This document shows, piece after piece, positions 22,088 through 33,240 of a DNA stretch of 64,000 nucleotides. Position numbers and translations under genes: made by a program. Within the stretch, counting starts at the first letter, position 1. Each line of letters opens with the position of its first letter. Source of the DNA: Solen grandis (taxonomy: Eukaryota > Mollusca > Bivalvia > Adapedonta > Solenidae); NCBI GenBank assembly GCA_021229015.1, contig CM037789.1, forward strand, positions 33,554,346 to 33,618,345, in the 5' to 3' direction. Under the pieces are notes generated by a model, which did not search any database, was not told where the DNA came from, and saw nothing but the letters and a program-made list of their open reading frames with translations.

Positions 22088-22250
22088 ACTAGTGGTAGTT
22101 CAGGACTGGTTTGCCCAGTGTCAGGATAATGTGACTGGATGTGGTACCGTCTAACTTGTCTACGCTGTATTGTGTTTGTAGAAAATGTTCACAAATGAAT
22201 GAAGTACTGTCTGTGGGCCGATAATCCCTGTCAAACGAAGAAAAGGATAA
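22088..22250 (+). mobile_element. 5'-truncated SINE (family 1)
   Basis: GGTAGTTCAGGACTGGTTTG, then GTCAGGATAATGTGACTGGATGTGGTA and a diverged tail, parallels 13097-13325 and 41864-42178. Confidence 0.6.
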
Positions 22251-22356
22251 ACATCACAGAGGTGTCGGAAATTGTTGAATGGAGCGCCAGGGGTAGGTTT
22301 TAGACAATGTCTCTTTTCCATGTAAGGGCAGGTCTAGGACATTCGTCTGAGAGTTG

Positions 22357-23370
22357 TTATACCCCCACAAATGAAATTTGGGGGGGTATATAGGAGTCAC
22401 CCTGTCGGTCGGTCGGTCGGTCCGGCGGTTGGTCTACAAATATTTGTCCGGAGCATTTCTCCAAAACTACTGTACCTATGTTGATGAAACTTCATAGGTA
22501 GATAGACCTTGATGAGAGGAAGTGCAGTGCATAAGAACCATAACTCTGAATGTATTTTGAAAGGAGTTATTGCCCTTTGTCATTTTTAATCTTTTGATTT
22601 TGTCCGGACCATAACTCCAATACTAAAGTAGCTAGGTTGATGAAACTTCATATGTAGATTGATCTTGATGAGAGGAAGTGCAGTGCACAAGAACCATAAC
22701 TCTGAATGTATTTTGAAAGGAGTTATTGCCCTTTGTCATTTTTAATCTTTTGATTTTGTCCGAAGCATAACTCCAATACTAAAGTAGCTAGGTTGATGAA
22801 ACTTCATATGTAGATTGATCTTGATGAGAGGAAGTGCAGTGCAAAGAACCAAATTAAAGTAGCTAGGTTGATGAAACTTCATATGTAGATTGATCTTGAT
22901 GAGAGGAAGTGCAGTGCATAAGAAAACCACAATGTAAATTCTTAAAGACAGGTTTTTGCAAACAATAAATATGGATGTGAACCATAATTAGACTGCATTT
23001 TTATTCTCCTCAGCTACAGATCTTGGGGGCAAATTGTTTTCTTCTGTGTGTCTGTATGTGTGTCTCTCTGTCTATCTGTCTGTCTGTCAAAACTTTTTAG
23101 CATTGTCCAAAACTTTTGAACCATTGCTCACACTAACTTTAAACCTTACATACATGTAGTCTTTCACTCATGCAAACTTTTGAAACTGTATTCCTACACA
23201 TGACAGACTTCCGGTGTGGGTATTGATCACCTTTAGTGATAATATTTTTTTTTGTATGCTTATAAGCCCAAATCCTATGTGTGAACATTCGTTTTATGTG
23301 TCATGTGAATACATCCTGTGTCAAAGATGGGGGTGGGGGTATGAATCACCTTCAGTGATAGTTCTAGTTT
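22357..23370 (+). mobile_element. pearl-like element, family 2, copy 1
   Basis: It opens with a hairpin (ATACCCCCACAAAT...GGGGGGGTAT), then a GTCGGTCGGTCGGTCGG microsatellite, then monomers of 156 bp (TCCGGAGC, TCCGGACC and TCCGAAGC at 22447, 22603 and 22759), each with GTTGATGAAACTTCATA and GAGGAAGTGCAGTGCA. A partly deleted monomer follows. It ends in TCACCTTCAGTGATAGTTCTAG (to 23370); a second, diverged copy of this tag sits at about 23216-23246. No coding capacity. Confidence 0.75.
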
Positions 23371-23796
23371 TAACTAAAAGCTAAATTAAAGTATTTGAGA
23401 GATTCAATAATGACTTTTAATAACACTAGATATTTTCTTTTGGCCTAATAGCATTACCACGCATAAAGTCATTTTCATTTGTTTAATAGTCATATCAAAC
23501 ACACAGAGGTGTCTGAAAGTGGTCCCTCAAAAATGTTAATCTTGAAGTATGCACGGTCAATATGCGACCGTGTCAACGTGCCCTGTCGAATATGTTTTGC
23601 ACTTATCTATAAACGGAATATATAATGACGAGTATTTTGCACGTAACAGTGATCTTTACGGGGAAATGTTTGTTATATTATATACGGCGATTTGTTATTT
23701 CTGTTACAGCAATTGAAACGGCGAGATGTACGTTTTCAAAAGAATAAGTTATCTACATTATAGAAAGAATTAAGATACAATTTAATGATATATTAG
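23371..23796. other. spacer between two pearl-like copies
   Basis: AT-rich sequence with no gene. The two family-2 elements on either side are in the same orientation. Confidence 0.4.
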
Positions 23797-24768
23797 TTAT
23801 ACCCCCGAAACAAAGTTTGGGGGGGGGGGGGTATATAGGAGTCACCCAGTGGTCGGTCAGTCCAGCGGTCCGTTGCATTTTCCTTGTCCGGAGCATAACT
23901 TGAAAACCACAAGTTGGAATTCAATACAACTTCATGCAATGATCAATCACATGGAGAGGAAGTGCAGTGCACAAGAACCATAACTCCATCTTGACTTATT
24001 ACAGAGTTATTGCCCTTTGTTTTTTCCTTGTCCGGAGTATAATTGAAAGTACATTGATTTCAAAACAATTTCATACAATGGTCAACACAATAGAGGAAGT
24101 GCAGTGCACAAGAACCATAACTCTATCTAGAGTAATTACAGAGTTATTGCCCTTTGTATTTTTTCCTTGTCCGGAGTATAAGTTGTAAAGTACTGATTGG
24201 ATTTCAAAACAATTTCATACAATGGTCAAGCACAATATGAGGAAGTGCAGTGCACAAGAACCATAACTCTATCTATAGGAATTACAGAGTTATTGCCCTT
24301 AGTTACTTTTCCTTGTCCAGAGTATAACTTGTAAACTACTGGTTGGATTTCAAAACAATTTCATACAATGGTCAACCACAATATGAGGAAGTGCAGTGCA
24401 CAAGAACCATAACTCTATCTAGAGTAATTACAGAGTTATTTCCCTTTGTTACTTTTCCTTGTTTTTCTTGTCCTGAACATAACTCGAATATTATACATGG
24501 TATATACTTGAAACTTAAAATGTAAACAGATGGCGACTAGGAGAAGTGCAGTGTCCAAGAACTGTAACCTTATATTTTTAAACTACTGTGACAAACAACC
24601 ATTATTGACTCTCTATCAACTTTAAATAAAAACTTTACTTACTTATTACTATCACAACCAATATACTATGTATACAGGTTCTTATCTATGCTCTGTCTGA
24701 AGTCTGGCTTCTCCTGCATTAAAGTATTTTGCGGGGGTATTAATCACCTTCAGTGATAGCTCTAGTTT
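23797..24768 (+). mobile_element. pearl-like element, family 2, copy 2
   Basis: The hairpin head (TTATACCCCCGAAACAAAGT...GGGGGTAT) is followed by GGTCGGTCAGTCCAGCGGTCC and then monomers of about 139-156 bp. These start with TCCGGAG-type phrases near 23887, 24031, 24170 and 24316 and carry GAGGAAGTGCAGTGCACAAG. It ends in the same ATCACCTTCAGTGATAGCTCTAG tag as copy 1. The small open frames inside are repeat artefacts. Confidence 0.75.
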
Positions 24769-24999
24769 ATACAAATTTTATTGCCAAATACAAAAAAATA
24801 GGTACAGATTATATATATATATATTTTTTTTTTTAAACAGAATATGTGTTGTAATTGTAGACAAAAGGGTTGAGTCACAAGTTCTCAAACTTAGATTCGA
24901 CTCTCCCCTGACAAGAGATAACATGTAAATAAATTTATATGACTGGAATAGATATATGTTCTTGGCAGATACATGTAGAAATAATGGTAATACTACTAC

Positions 25000-26844
25000 T
25001 AATGATAATAATAGTTATGGTAATTATAGTAAAAGTTAACAACAACAACAAAACAAACAACAACTAAAAAAACATACATTGAAGGTGTAATTAAAAAAGA
25101 AAGGTAGAAAAAGAATAGAAAAGAAAGAAGAGAAAGAAAATAAGAGGAATATAAGAGCAGGATGGTCTCTCAATATTCCCTGAAGCGTTTTGTGTTTTTG
25201 ATGTATTTATGGACAGCATTTACTATACTTATGTTGTCTTCTCATTTCCGTTAAGAAGGAGATTGCAATTTAAAGGATGCAAATGTCTTGTTTCTTGGAA
25301 TAATTGGATACGTTCATTATTGTATTTTTTACATCGAAAAAAAAAAGTGCTCGGCATTTTCAGGTACATTACAATATGAACATAAATTATTTTCAGTAAC
25401 ATGGTTAAGGAATAAATCATTCTTCAGGTCACTACAATTATTACGCATTCTGGTGTGTAACACAGATAAATGACGCGTCCCGTAAAGAAAATGAGCAGGT
25501 ACATAAGAGGGAGAGAACATATGTTGGATTAATTTGTTTGAATGAGCCAATTGACTGAATGTTTCTAAGTGAAATAGGCAAAGAGTTCCATAAATCAGTT
25601 GATGCAGGAACAAAAGACTTTTCAAAAAGTGTTGTTCTTCTGTGAATACCTATGAAGTCGTTATTACTTCTGAGGTTGTAACTAATACTTTCGTCAACGG
25701 GTCTTTGAAAGAGGCTATTCAGATAATCAGGTACCATATTATTTTTTATTTTAAACATTTAACATAATTTTCTGGTATGTTCTTCTGTCATTTAGAGTTA
25801 GCCAACCAGTTTCTTTATATAGATTGTTCAAACTGATGGAACGCGTGGTACCAGTGACTATTCTACCTGCTTCAATTTGTAATTTCTCTAATTTTTCTTT
25901 ATCATATTCCGTGCAGTTATCCCATACAACGGAGGCGTACTCAAGAATTGGACGTAGGAATGATAAATATATTTGATTTAGCGCTTTGCGTTTTACTGTA
26001 AATTTTAGTTTTCTCATGATACCAATTATTTTGGATGCAGATTTTATGATATTATTTGTATGTGCATGCCATTTACAATCACTGCTTAAAGTAATACCTA
26101 AATGTTTGTGGGTATCTGAGATAGATAGGATATTATCATCAAAATTAAGAATAGGCGGTTGCTGATTTCCAAAATATAAAACTTCAGTTTTTTTTTCAGG
26201 ATTAAACGTCACCAACCATTGTTTAGACCACCTTGAAATTTCTTTTAGATCGTGGTTCAGTATTGCTCCTTAATCTGCAGTATTTGAAGATGTAGCCGCT
26301 AAAGATGTGTCATCTGCGAACAATCTCGTAATACTCCTTAAATTATCTGTTACGTCATTTACATAGATCAGGAAAAAGAGAGGACCCAAGACTGATCCTT
26401 GAGGCACGCCGGCAGAAATATATTTAAGACTAGAGTAAGACTGACCAACAAGAACTCGCTGATGTCTATCAGATAAATAGTTAGATATCCAAGTTAAAAG
26501 TTGACCTTTTATTCCTAACTGCTCAAGTTTAAATAATAAGCCTTTATGCCAAACTCTATCAAACGCTTTTGAAATATCACAGAAAACAACGCATGTATGA
26601 AGTTTAGAATCCTAGGATTGTGTAATTTGATGATATAGATCAATTAATTGATAAACTGTCGAATGTCCACTTAAGAAACCGGACTGTTTTTCATAAATGA
26701 GATTATTGCTTATGAGAAAATTGTAAATATGTTTATACACGCAACGTTCCATCAGCTTACCTAGACAACTTAAGAGAATTACCTGAACAGTTTTTATCGC
26801 CTTTTTTATAAAGAGGCAAAACAGTAGCAGCCTTCCATTTTAAT
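25000..26844 (-). mobile_element. LINE A (CR1/Jockey-like), 3' half
   Basis: This holds the reverse transcriptase from the KAATVLPLYKKGDK motif to the C-terminal Cys/His region, plus a short 3' end rich in TTG/ATT triplets (about 25000-25080). The 5' half is at 36712-38520. A TTAAT duplication (26840-26844 and 36712-36716) marks the insertion that separates them. On the - strand the reading resumes exactly where the 5' half stops (FP-L-KWKAA). Confidence 0.85.
25229..26844 (-). pseudogene. LINE A reverse transcriptase and C-terminal domain, decayed
   Basis: Visible in order on the - strand: KWKAATVLPLYKKGD, DISKAFDRVWHKGL, an SAGVPQGSVLGPLFFLIYVND region, the catalytic FADD (LFADDTSLAAT), YLGIT-type motif (HKHLGITLSS), PILEYASVVWD, then WNSLPISLRN and a C-terminal knuckle CSYCNVPENAEHFFF..CKKY. 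The frame is broken by a shift near 26780, stops in QS*DSKL (about 26613) and TAD*GA (about 26270), and shifts near 25745 and 25560. The WxxLPxxLR segment and ending suit the CR1/L2/Rex1 side of the Jockey superfamily. It cannot be active. Confidence 0.8.
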
Positions 26845-29404
26845 ACAGTTTACAGTTTTATTTGAGGCAAAATCGGCAGTATCCTGCCTTTGGCCACATA
26901 CAATTGTATAAAATGGCCAGTACAAAACATAAGTAATAAAACGTACACAATATAAAAGCGAAAAGTACAAAAACATACAATACAGACCAGAACATGAATA
27001 AATTATATTAAAGCGGAACAGTTAAATTTTCCTTTTTACAAATTTAGAAATATTACAAACTATTTTCATATTATTAGAAGACAAATGTTGAACAAATTTA
27101 GGTCAGCGTAGGCCATGTTAAATTTCTAAAATATTTTTTTCTTAAGTCTTTATATTTTGGACAACATAATAAAAAATGGTATTCAGATTCAATCATATTT
27201 TGATTACACATTTTACAATATCTATTTTCTCTATCTATACCATTAAATCTACCAAATTCGATTTCAAGTGAATGTGAACATAGTTTAAAACGAGTCAAAG
27301 CAATGCGATATTTGTCATTTTTAATATAATCAATATATTTATCAATTTCAAATGTTTTTTTATACAAGCAGAAATATTTTAATTTCGACATAGAATTAAT
27401 AGATACATTCCATTCTTGTATAAATTGGTCACGTATACGACGCTTTAAAGTGGCTAAATAAATATTTATCAAACTAGAATTAAAAGTTTCCCTAATATAG
27501 TTTAACCCTAAGCTATCAATAGTCAAATTTATTTTGCTAGCCCAACATTTACCGTTTATTTTATGAATCTGATCAGTAAAAGTGATATGAGTTAATGAGT
27601 TTTCATTACTTTTAATTTTTAACCAAAATTTTAGAGCTCTTTCTCTCGCTATAATGGATAGCGGGAATCTTCCCAATTCACCATAACTTGCATTATTTGG
27701 TGTTTGAGTTCTTACTCCTAGAATTTTCTTTAAGAATTTTATGTGTAATTTATCAATTTCTTTATAGTCATAAATACCCCAAATATCTGATCCGTATAAT
27801 AATATAGGCGTAATCAATGTATCAAAAAGAGAGATTTTTGTCTTAATATCAAGCTTAACCCGGTCAAAAATGGAAAATAAGTGATGATATGCTGGTAAAG
27901 CTTGATCATGTAGAGCTTTCGCGGCTGAAGATAAATTACCAGTATATACAAAGTTTATTCCTAAATATGTGAATTTTTCAACTCTTTCAATTTCTACTCC
28001 ATTTATATAAAAATTCTCGACATGGTTTTGTTTTCTTTTTTCAAAAATACATACCTTAGTTTTTGAAACATTTATCTTTAACTCCCATTTAACAGAATAT
28101 AAATATAAACTGTCAATTTGAGCTTGTAAACTCACTGGATCAGTTGTAAATAGAACAATATCGTCTGCAAAAAGAATTAGATAGGCGGACAAAAGTTCAA
28201 AATCATTTTCTGATAGTGAATTAAAATCAATTTCATCTACTATATCATTTATAAAGAGGATAAAAAGTAATGGTGAGAGGGGCTCACCTTGTTTCAAGCC
28301 GATAGAGACATCATAAAAATCAGACAATTTAACGTTAGAAGACAATTTAATACACGACCGTACACGACTATATATAGACTTAACAATAGTGAGCATTTTA
28401 CTACTTATCCCTAGCTGTACCAGCTTGAGCCACAACGCTTCTCTTATTACTGTGTCAAATGCCTTTTCATAATCGATAAAAACACACCACAGTTTCTTAT
28501 TATGTGCAAGTACCTTTTGTATAACTGAATGAAGAATAAAAATTGCATCGGACGTTGACCTATTATCTCGAAAACCAAACTGATTTTCATGAAATTTACC
28601 CTCTCGCTCACACCAAATGTTTATTCTAATTCTTCAATATAAAGATGTTCCTCAAAATTGATGCCATGTAAAGTTTCATCAAAATCACAATGTTTTATAT
28701 TAGAAATAATTGAAAAATGATTTACAAAATCCTCCATACTAATATCACTTGATATATTATTTTTATTCTTTTTAAACTTATTAATGTATTTCCAAAATTT
28801 CTTGGATTATTTTTACTTAGGTAACATAAATTATGCTTTTCATTTTCATAAAATAACATTTTTGCCCTACGCTTGACTTTTGCAAAATGTTTGCGACTAT
28901 TTATGAAAATAACTTTATCATCTTCCGAACGTGTAGTCAAATAAGTACGTTTAGCTTTATGAAAATCATTCTTAGCTTCACGACATTGTTCATTGAACCA
29001 TAAAGACTTTTGCTTTGTTTTGGTACGACCCGGAGTAATTCTTTTACCAAAACACTGAAATGAAATATCAAAAATGGTTTGAGATAATCTATCTACACAC
29101 TCGTGTATATTGATTTCAGAAGAAGAAAGTCTATTAATTACTTCATCAAAGATGTGTTTTTTAGCATTAATTTGATCTTTAAGGTTGTCAATTTTCGAAG
29201 GATCCCAAAATATTTTATCCACTGAAGGAATCTGAGTTACCTCATTATCACTAACGAAATACCTAAGAGAAAAAGTAATTGGGCAATGATCGGAAAAATC
29301 AGTCATATCAAGCACACACATATCAACAATTGTGTACAAATTCACGTGATCGGTTATCACATAATCAACAGTACTACAGGCTGGCTTATTTCTATACAAT
29401 AAAC
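26845..29404 (-). mobile_element. LINE B1 (outermost B copy), 3' part
   Basis: This is the 3' portion of the copy inserted into LINE A. It runs from the end of the endonuclease through the reverse transcriptase and zinc knuckle to a 3' UTR ending CAAATAAAACTGTAAACTG next to the TTAAT duplication. Its 5' parts are at 36477-36711 and 35761-35872; they are separated by LINE B2 and by a TIR element. Confidence 0.75.
27098..28600 (-). pseudogene. LINE B1 reverse transcriptase C-terminal part and CCHC knuckle
   Basis: In one frame (main ORF 27098-28435, open upstream to about 28600) I read HENQFGFRDNRSTSDAIF, CVFIDYEKAFDTV, GLKQGEPLSPLLF, FADDIVLF, TYLGINF, TPILLYGSDIWG and the C-terminal knuckle CKMCNQNMIESEYHFLLCCPKY. 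The fingers region normally lying before HENQFGF is missing, because the frame jumps from EELE to this point near 28620. The copy has therefore lost roughly 100 residues. No RNase H domain is seen. Clade assignment beyond 'EEP-endonuclease LINE' needs a tree. Confidence 0.8.
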
Positions 29405-29420
29405 AATATTTTTTAAACAA
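28620..29420 (-). pseudogene. LINE B1 endonuclease C-terminal end and linker
   Basis: It reads PACSTVDYVI and SDHCPITFSL (the STxDY and SDH motifs of EEP endonucleases), followed by the basic linker (WFNEQCREAKNDFHKAKR, KNNPRNF). A one-base loss in the T run near 28795 breaks the frame before the reverse transcriptase. The first few codons at the high-coordinate end belong to the 3' end of B2. Confidence 0.75.
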
Positions 29421-30150
29421 TATCTTTATTCAGCATTAAACATACAGCATGTTTATAGCCAGTAAAGTCATATATAAACATGTAACTGAACAAACATGTA
29501 TTTTAACATAACACTGTTTTCAAGAGGAGGTCTATGTGTTTGACTTTATGTCATGGTAATTAGTACTACAAACCTTTACAATAATATAATAGGGATTATT
29601 TTATAATTCCTAACATTTTCTGAGAGTGATATATAGTGTACATTTAAAGAATTCAGAAAAAAATATATATATTGCAATATAATGATTAAAAAAAAAAGCA
29701 ATAATTATTTTCTACTATTATTATTCATTATTTCTTAATCTGAATGCATAGTATACATGTTTTGCCACTTGATTAATAATAGTTGAAGATTTTGAAGACA
29801 TAATACTGATAAATTTATGTATATTTGGAAAACTCCGGTAATAACTACTTAAATATCTGTTTCTCAGTTCTCTATATTTTGGGCAGATTAGTAAAAAGTG
29901 ATACTCATTTTCTATCATTCTCATATTACATTTTGAACATATTCTATTTTCATGTAAGATATTTGCATGCCGGCCTGTCTCCACAGCTAGATCATGTGAC
30001 GAGAATCTTAATTTTGTAAATGCTCTTCTATACTTTTTAACATTGATACGGTCTAAATATGATTCTACTTCAAAGTTGTTTTTGTATAAACTATATGACA
30101 CTAATCTATTGGAATTATTTATTGATGCATACCAAGATTGATAATAAGTT
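29405..30150 (-). mobile_element. LINE B2 (middle copy), 3' end
   Basis: An open segment (29721-30101, continuing upstream as TYYQSWYASINN) carries the C-terminal knuckle CSKCNMRMIENEYHFLLICPKY. It is followed by a 3' UTR ending GAATAAAGATATTG at about 29405. The body of this copy is at 33131-35760; B3 sits between them. About 15-17 residues expected between GLQNIWINQ and TYYQSW are missing, so the insertion may have deleted some target. Confidence 0.65.
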
Positions 30151-33130
30151 TATGTATTAATTTACAAAATCATACATACAAAATTCAATCACGTGACAAC
30201 AGTTATACAAGATAATGAGTGTAAAAAAAATTATGAATTAAAAAAGAAAAAGACATTCATACAATTCAATATTTTGGAGAATGAACGATTATACTATAAA
30301 AAATGTTGGTTATCAAAACTTATATTATCAAATATGTACCGTTTGATTTCTTGGTAAAGTCAATAATAACCTATTTCGTCTCTTATTTGCTTCATATATA
30401 AAATGGGACAAATTTAAAAGCAGCCGTCTACTACTGGACTTTAAAAGTTCAATAAACTTATGCATACTAGGTCGTACCATGTAGTATCTTTTAATATATT
30501 TATGCCTTATATCGTTGAATTTATTACATTTAATGATAAAATGGAATTCATCCTCAATATCTTGACTTTCACACAACTGACAAATTCTTTCATTCCTATG
30601 CACTCTCTCACTACCGTATCTACCTGTATTAATTCTTAGATTATGGGCAGCAATTCTTATACTTGTGATACATTTCCTGAGTCGCTTATTTTTAAGATAT
30701 TAAATATTTTCCTCACCAAAGCAGTGTTTAATATTGAAGTAAAGGTTGCTTAACCAAATTTATTCAATTTATTTTTGGTGAAAACATTCAATTACTCTTT
30801 GTTTAAAACTTATAATAAACAAGTTAGCATCTATATTATGAGAATCATTAAACGCCCATGAAAAACCATAATCATCCAGCAGTGCTTTAACCTTTTTTAC
30901 CCAATTATTCTTACCATTATAACAATCTTCCAATGAGAGTTCATAAACATATTTTAAAATGACATTGTCTGTGTGCACTATTTTTAACCAATATTTTATA
31001 ATATAAACAAATCTGTTAACGTAAAGTGGGTACCGACCCAGTTCACCGTAGACCGCATCATTGCATGAATTTTGCCTAACCCCGAGTATCATCTTACAAA
31101 ACTTAAGGTGTATCCTTTCAAGGTCCTTAGATTTTGAAAAACCCCATACGGGACATCCATAATTAATAATTGATACCACAAATGCATCAAACAGTTGCAT
31201 AGCTATTTTAGGTTTTAACTCGTATTTATTAATATTGTGATATAAAATATTCATTGCTTTAGTAGCTTTGCCTGCTAAATATTGATTATTCAAAACAAAT
31301 GTACCAGTATAATTGAAGGTAACTCCTAGATAATTAAAATTATCTACAACTTCTAAAACAGAGTCATTATAATACCATCGTTCATTAGCATGTATCCGTC
31401 CTTTTTTGCGAAAAACAACAATTTTTGTCTTCGATGTATTAACTTCAAGACTCCACAAACTGCAGTATTGATGTAATCGGTTAAGACTATGCTGTAAATC
31501 TTCAATAGAATTTCCTACAATTACCATATCGTCCGCAAAACAAAGTATCATTATACACAATTCAAAAACTGAAATACCACAATTCATACTGTTTTGTAAA
31601 AATAATTCAAAATCTTCAAGGAAGAGTGCAAACATTGCCGGCGAATTATTCTGGCCTTGTCTTAAGCCTACCGATATATTGAAGAAGTCTGAAAATGAGT
31701 TACAATGCTTTATGCATGATTTAACATTTGCATACATGGCTCTAAACATAATAAGTATTTTTCCATCTAATCCCATATTGAACAGTTTAAACCACAATGC
31801 ATTTGTATAAACAGAGTCGAACGCTTTTTTAAAATCAACAAACGCGCAGGGTAATCTTAATTTTTTACTCAATGTATTTTCAATCAAGGCATGTAATATA
31901 AAAATAGCATCTATTGTGCTTCGTCCCTTCCGAAAACCAAATTGACAATCAGATAACAAATTATGATCAGTAAACCATTGCTCCACTCTAGCTGTTAATA
32001 TACTGGTAAAAAGTTTTCCTAGATTACTTGAAAGAGTAATACCGCGATAGTTATTAGGGTCATTTGGGTCATTTTTCTTATGTAACGGTACAATGTATCC
32101 TTTAGACCACACCTCCGGAAAATATCCGGAATCAAAAACTTTATTAAACAAATCAATTAAATGACCAATAAGGATATCAGAAGATTCAATGAAATATTCA
32201 TTCAGTAGAAAATCACTTGGTGCGCATGCCTTGTTCCTCTTTAATTTACTTATAGCCTCCTTAACTTCCTGAAATGTGATTGGTACATTCAGCTCTTCGA
32301 ATGTTGAGTTGTTCAAGTTAAAATCGCTACTATTATTAAATGTTTCAACTTCTTCTATGACCGTAGTCTTAATATCAGAATAGATACCTTCAAAATATTG
32401 TTTAAATTCATTTGTGCTTATAGCCGTTTCTATTTTATTATTATTTTTGGTAAAATAATTCCAGAAATCTTTTGGCTTACTCGTTCTCATATATTCTAAC
32501 TTTCTCCCTTGCTCACGCTTATAACGTTTTTTTCTCTTTCTCACAGTGTTTCTATATACCTTTTTTAATGAACACAATTCTAACCTGTTTTCTTGGCTTT
32601 TGAATCGATTAAATTTGTTCAATGCTTCTTTATACTGTCGCTTAGCCCCCGCGCATTCCGCGTCAAACCATTCATTTACTGCAGGACGTTTGCAACATCT
32701 TACAGTTTTTTTAAACAATGGATTAGCTACAGAACAAATAGTTTCCGAGAATTCATTTAACATGTTATCTATACTATTAATGTCTGATGAAGTTGTGCTA
32801 TCAATAAGGTTGTTTAAATACGGCAATTTGGCAATAATTCCTCTCTTAAATTCATTTCTATACTTATTTTTCCATTTAACAAAAGTGCCATATTCGCCCT
32901 GATTGGATTGATCTACAGATTCTACTAACTTACTACTTCTTAAAGTAAATGTCAATGGGGCATGGTCACTATACATATTAAAATCATGAATGGCAAAATC
33001 GTTCAATAAGTGAAAATCACTCAGACTTGTCAACAAATAGTCAATAGTACTACAACCGTTAGTATTAAAACATGTATAGGCACCCGCCCCACAATCTGAC
33101 CCCGCACGACCGTTTACTATATGCGTAAAC
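30150..33130 (-). mobile_element. LINE B3 (innermost copy)
   Basis: A 5'-truncated copy beginning inside the endonuclease (THIVNGRAGSDCG) and extending through the reverse transcriptase and knuckle to a 3' UTR. It interrupts B2 near the end of the B2 reverse transcriptase. Same strand as its hosts. It is the best preserved B copy, so it is probably the youngest insertion. Confidence 0.7.
30328..30720 (-). pseudogene. LINE B3 C-terminal zinc-knuckle segment
   Basis: RLRKCITSIRIAAHNLRI, then CQLCESQDIEDEFHFIIKCNKF, the CxxC...H...C knuckle of this family. It is separated from the main frame at 30769 by two or three stops and a shift, so the full protein is not made. Confidence 0.75.
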
Positions 33131-33240
33131 TGGTTAATCCAAATATTTTGTAACCCTATAGTATTAAGTAACTCTTTAACATTGAATGCCCAGTTTTGTC
33201 CATCATAAGAGTTTTGAATTTCAGCATCTGTCATCAGCAT
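30769..33240 (-). CDS. 823-codon chimeric LINE ORF: tail of B2 joined to B3 endonuclease and reverse transcriptase
   Basis: The first 36-38 codons (SYDGQNWAFNVKELLNTIGLQNIWINQ) are the end of the B2 reverse transcriptase. From THIVNGRAGSDCG onward the frame is B3: STIDYLL and SDHAPLTF (endonuclease), the linker WFDAECAGAKRQYKEALNKF, then LKRNKACAPSDFL, WSKGYIVPLHKK, NNYRGITLSS, CQFGFRKGRSTIDAIF, FVDFKKAFDSV, GLRQGQNNSPAMF, FADDMVIVG and NYLGVTF. The catalytic FADD aspartates are present. The usual PLSP after RQG is NNSP. The ORF stops before the zinc knuckle, which lies in another frame. The true B3 protein would have begun far upstream, so this is a truncated copy whose open frame survives; activity is unlikely. 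Confidence 0.75.
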   Translation of the reverse strand: MLMTDAEIQNSYDGQNWAFNVKELLNTIGLQNIWINQFTHIVNGRAGSDCGAGAYTCFNTNGCSTIDYLLTSLSDFHLLNDFAIHDFNMYSDHAPLTFTLRSSKLVESVDQSNQGEYGTFVKWKNKYRNEFKRGIIAKLPYLNNLIDSTTSSDINSIDNMLNEFSETICSVANPLFKKTVRCCKRPAVNEWFDAECAGAKRQYKEALNKFNRFKSQENRLELCSLKKVYRNTVRKRKKRYKREQGRKLEYMRTSKPKDFWNYFTKNNNKIETAISTNEFKQYFEGIYSDIKTTVIEEVETFNNSSDFNLNNSTFEELNVPITFQEVKEAISKLKRNKACAPSDFLLNEYFIESSDILIGHLIDLFNKVFDSGYFPEVWSKGYIVPLHKKNDPNDPNNYRGITLSSNLGKLFTSILTARVEQWFTDHNLLSDCQFGFRKGRSTIDAIFILHALIENTLSKKLRLPCAFVDFKKAFDSVYTNALWFKLFNMGLDGKILIMFRAMYANVKSCIKHCNSFSDFFNISVGLRQGQNNSPAMFALFLEDFELFLQNSMNCGISVFELCIMILCFADDMVIVGNSIEDLQHSLNRLHQYCSLWSLEVNTSKTKIVVFRKKGRIHANERWYYNDSVLEVVDNFNYLGVTFNYTGTFVLNNQYLAGKATKAMNILYHNINKYELKPKIAMQLFDAFVVSIINYGCPVWGFSKSKDLERIHLKFCKMILGVRQNSCNDAVYGELGRYPLYVNRFVYIIKYWLKIVHTDNVILKYVYELSLEDCYNGKNNWVKKVKALLDDYGFSWAFNDSHNIDANLFIISFKQRVIECFHQK

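Noticed and set aside
32546..32902. 118-codon + frame
   Set aside because: Antisense shadow of the LINE B3 linker and endonuclease coding sequence.
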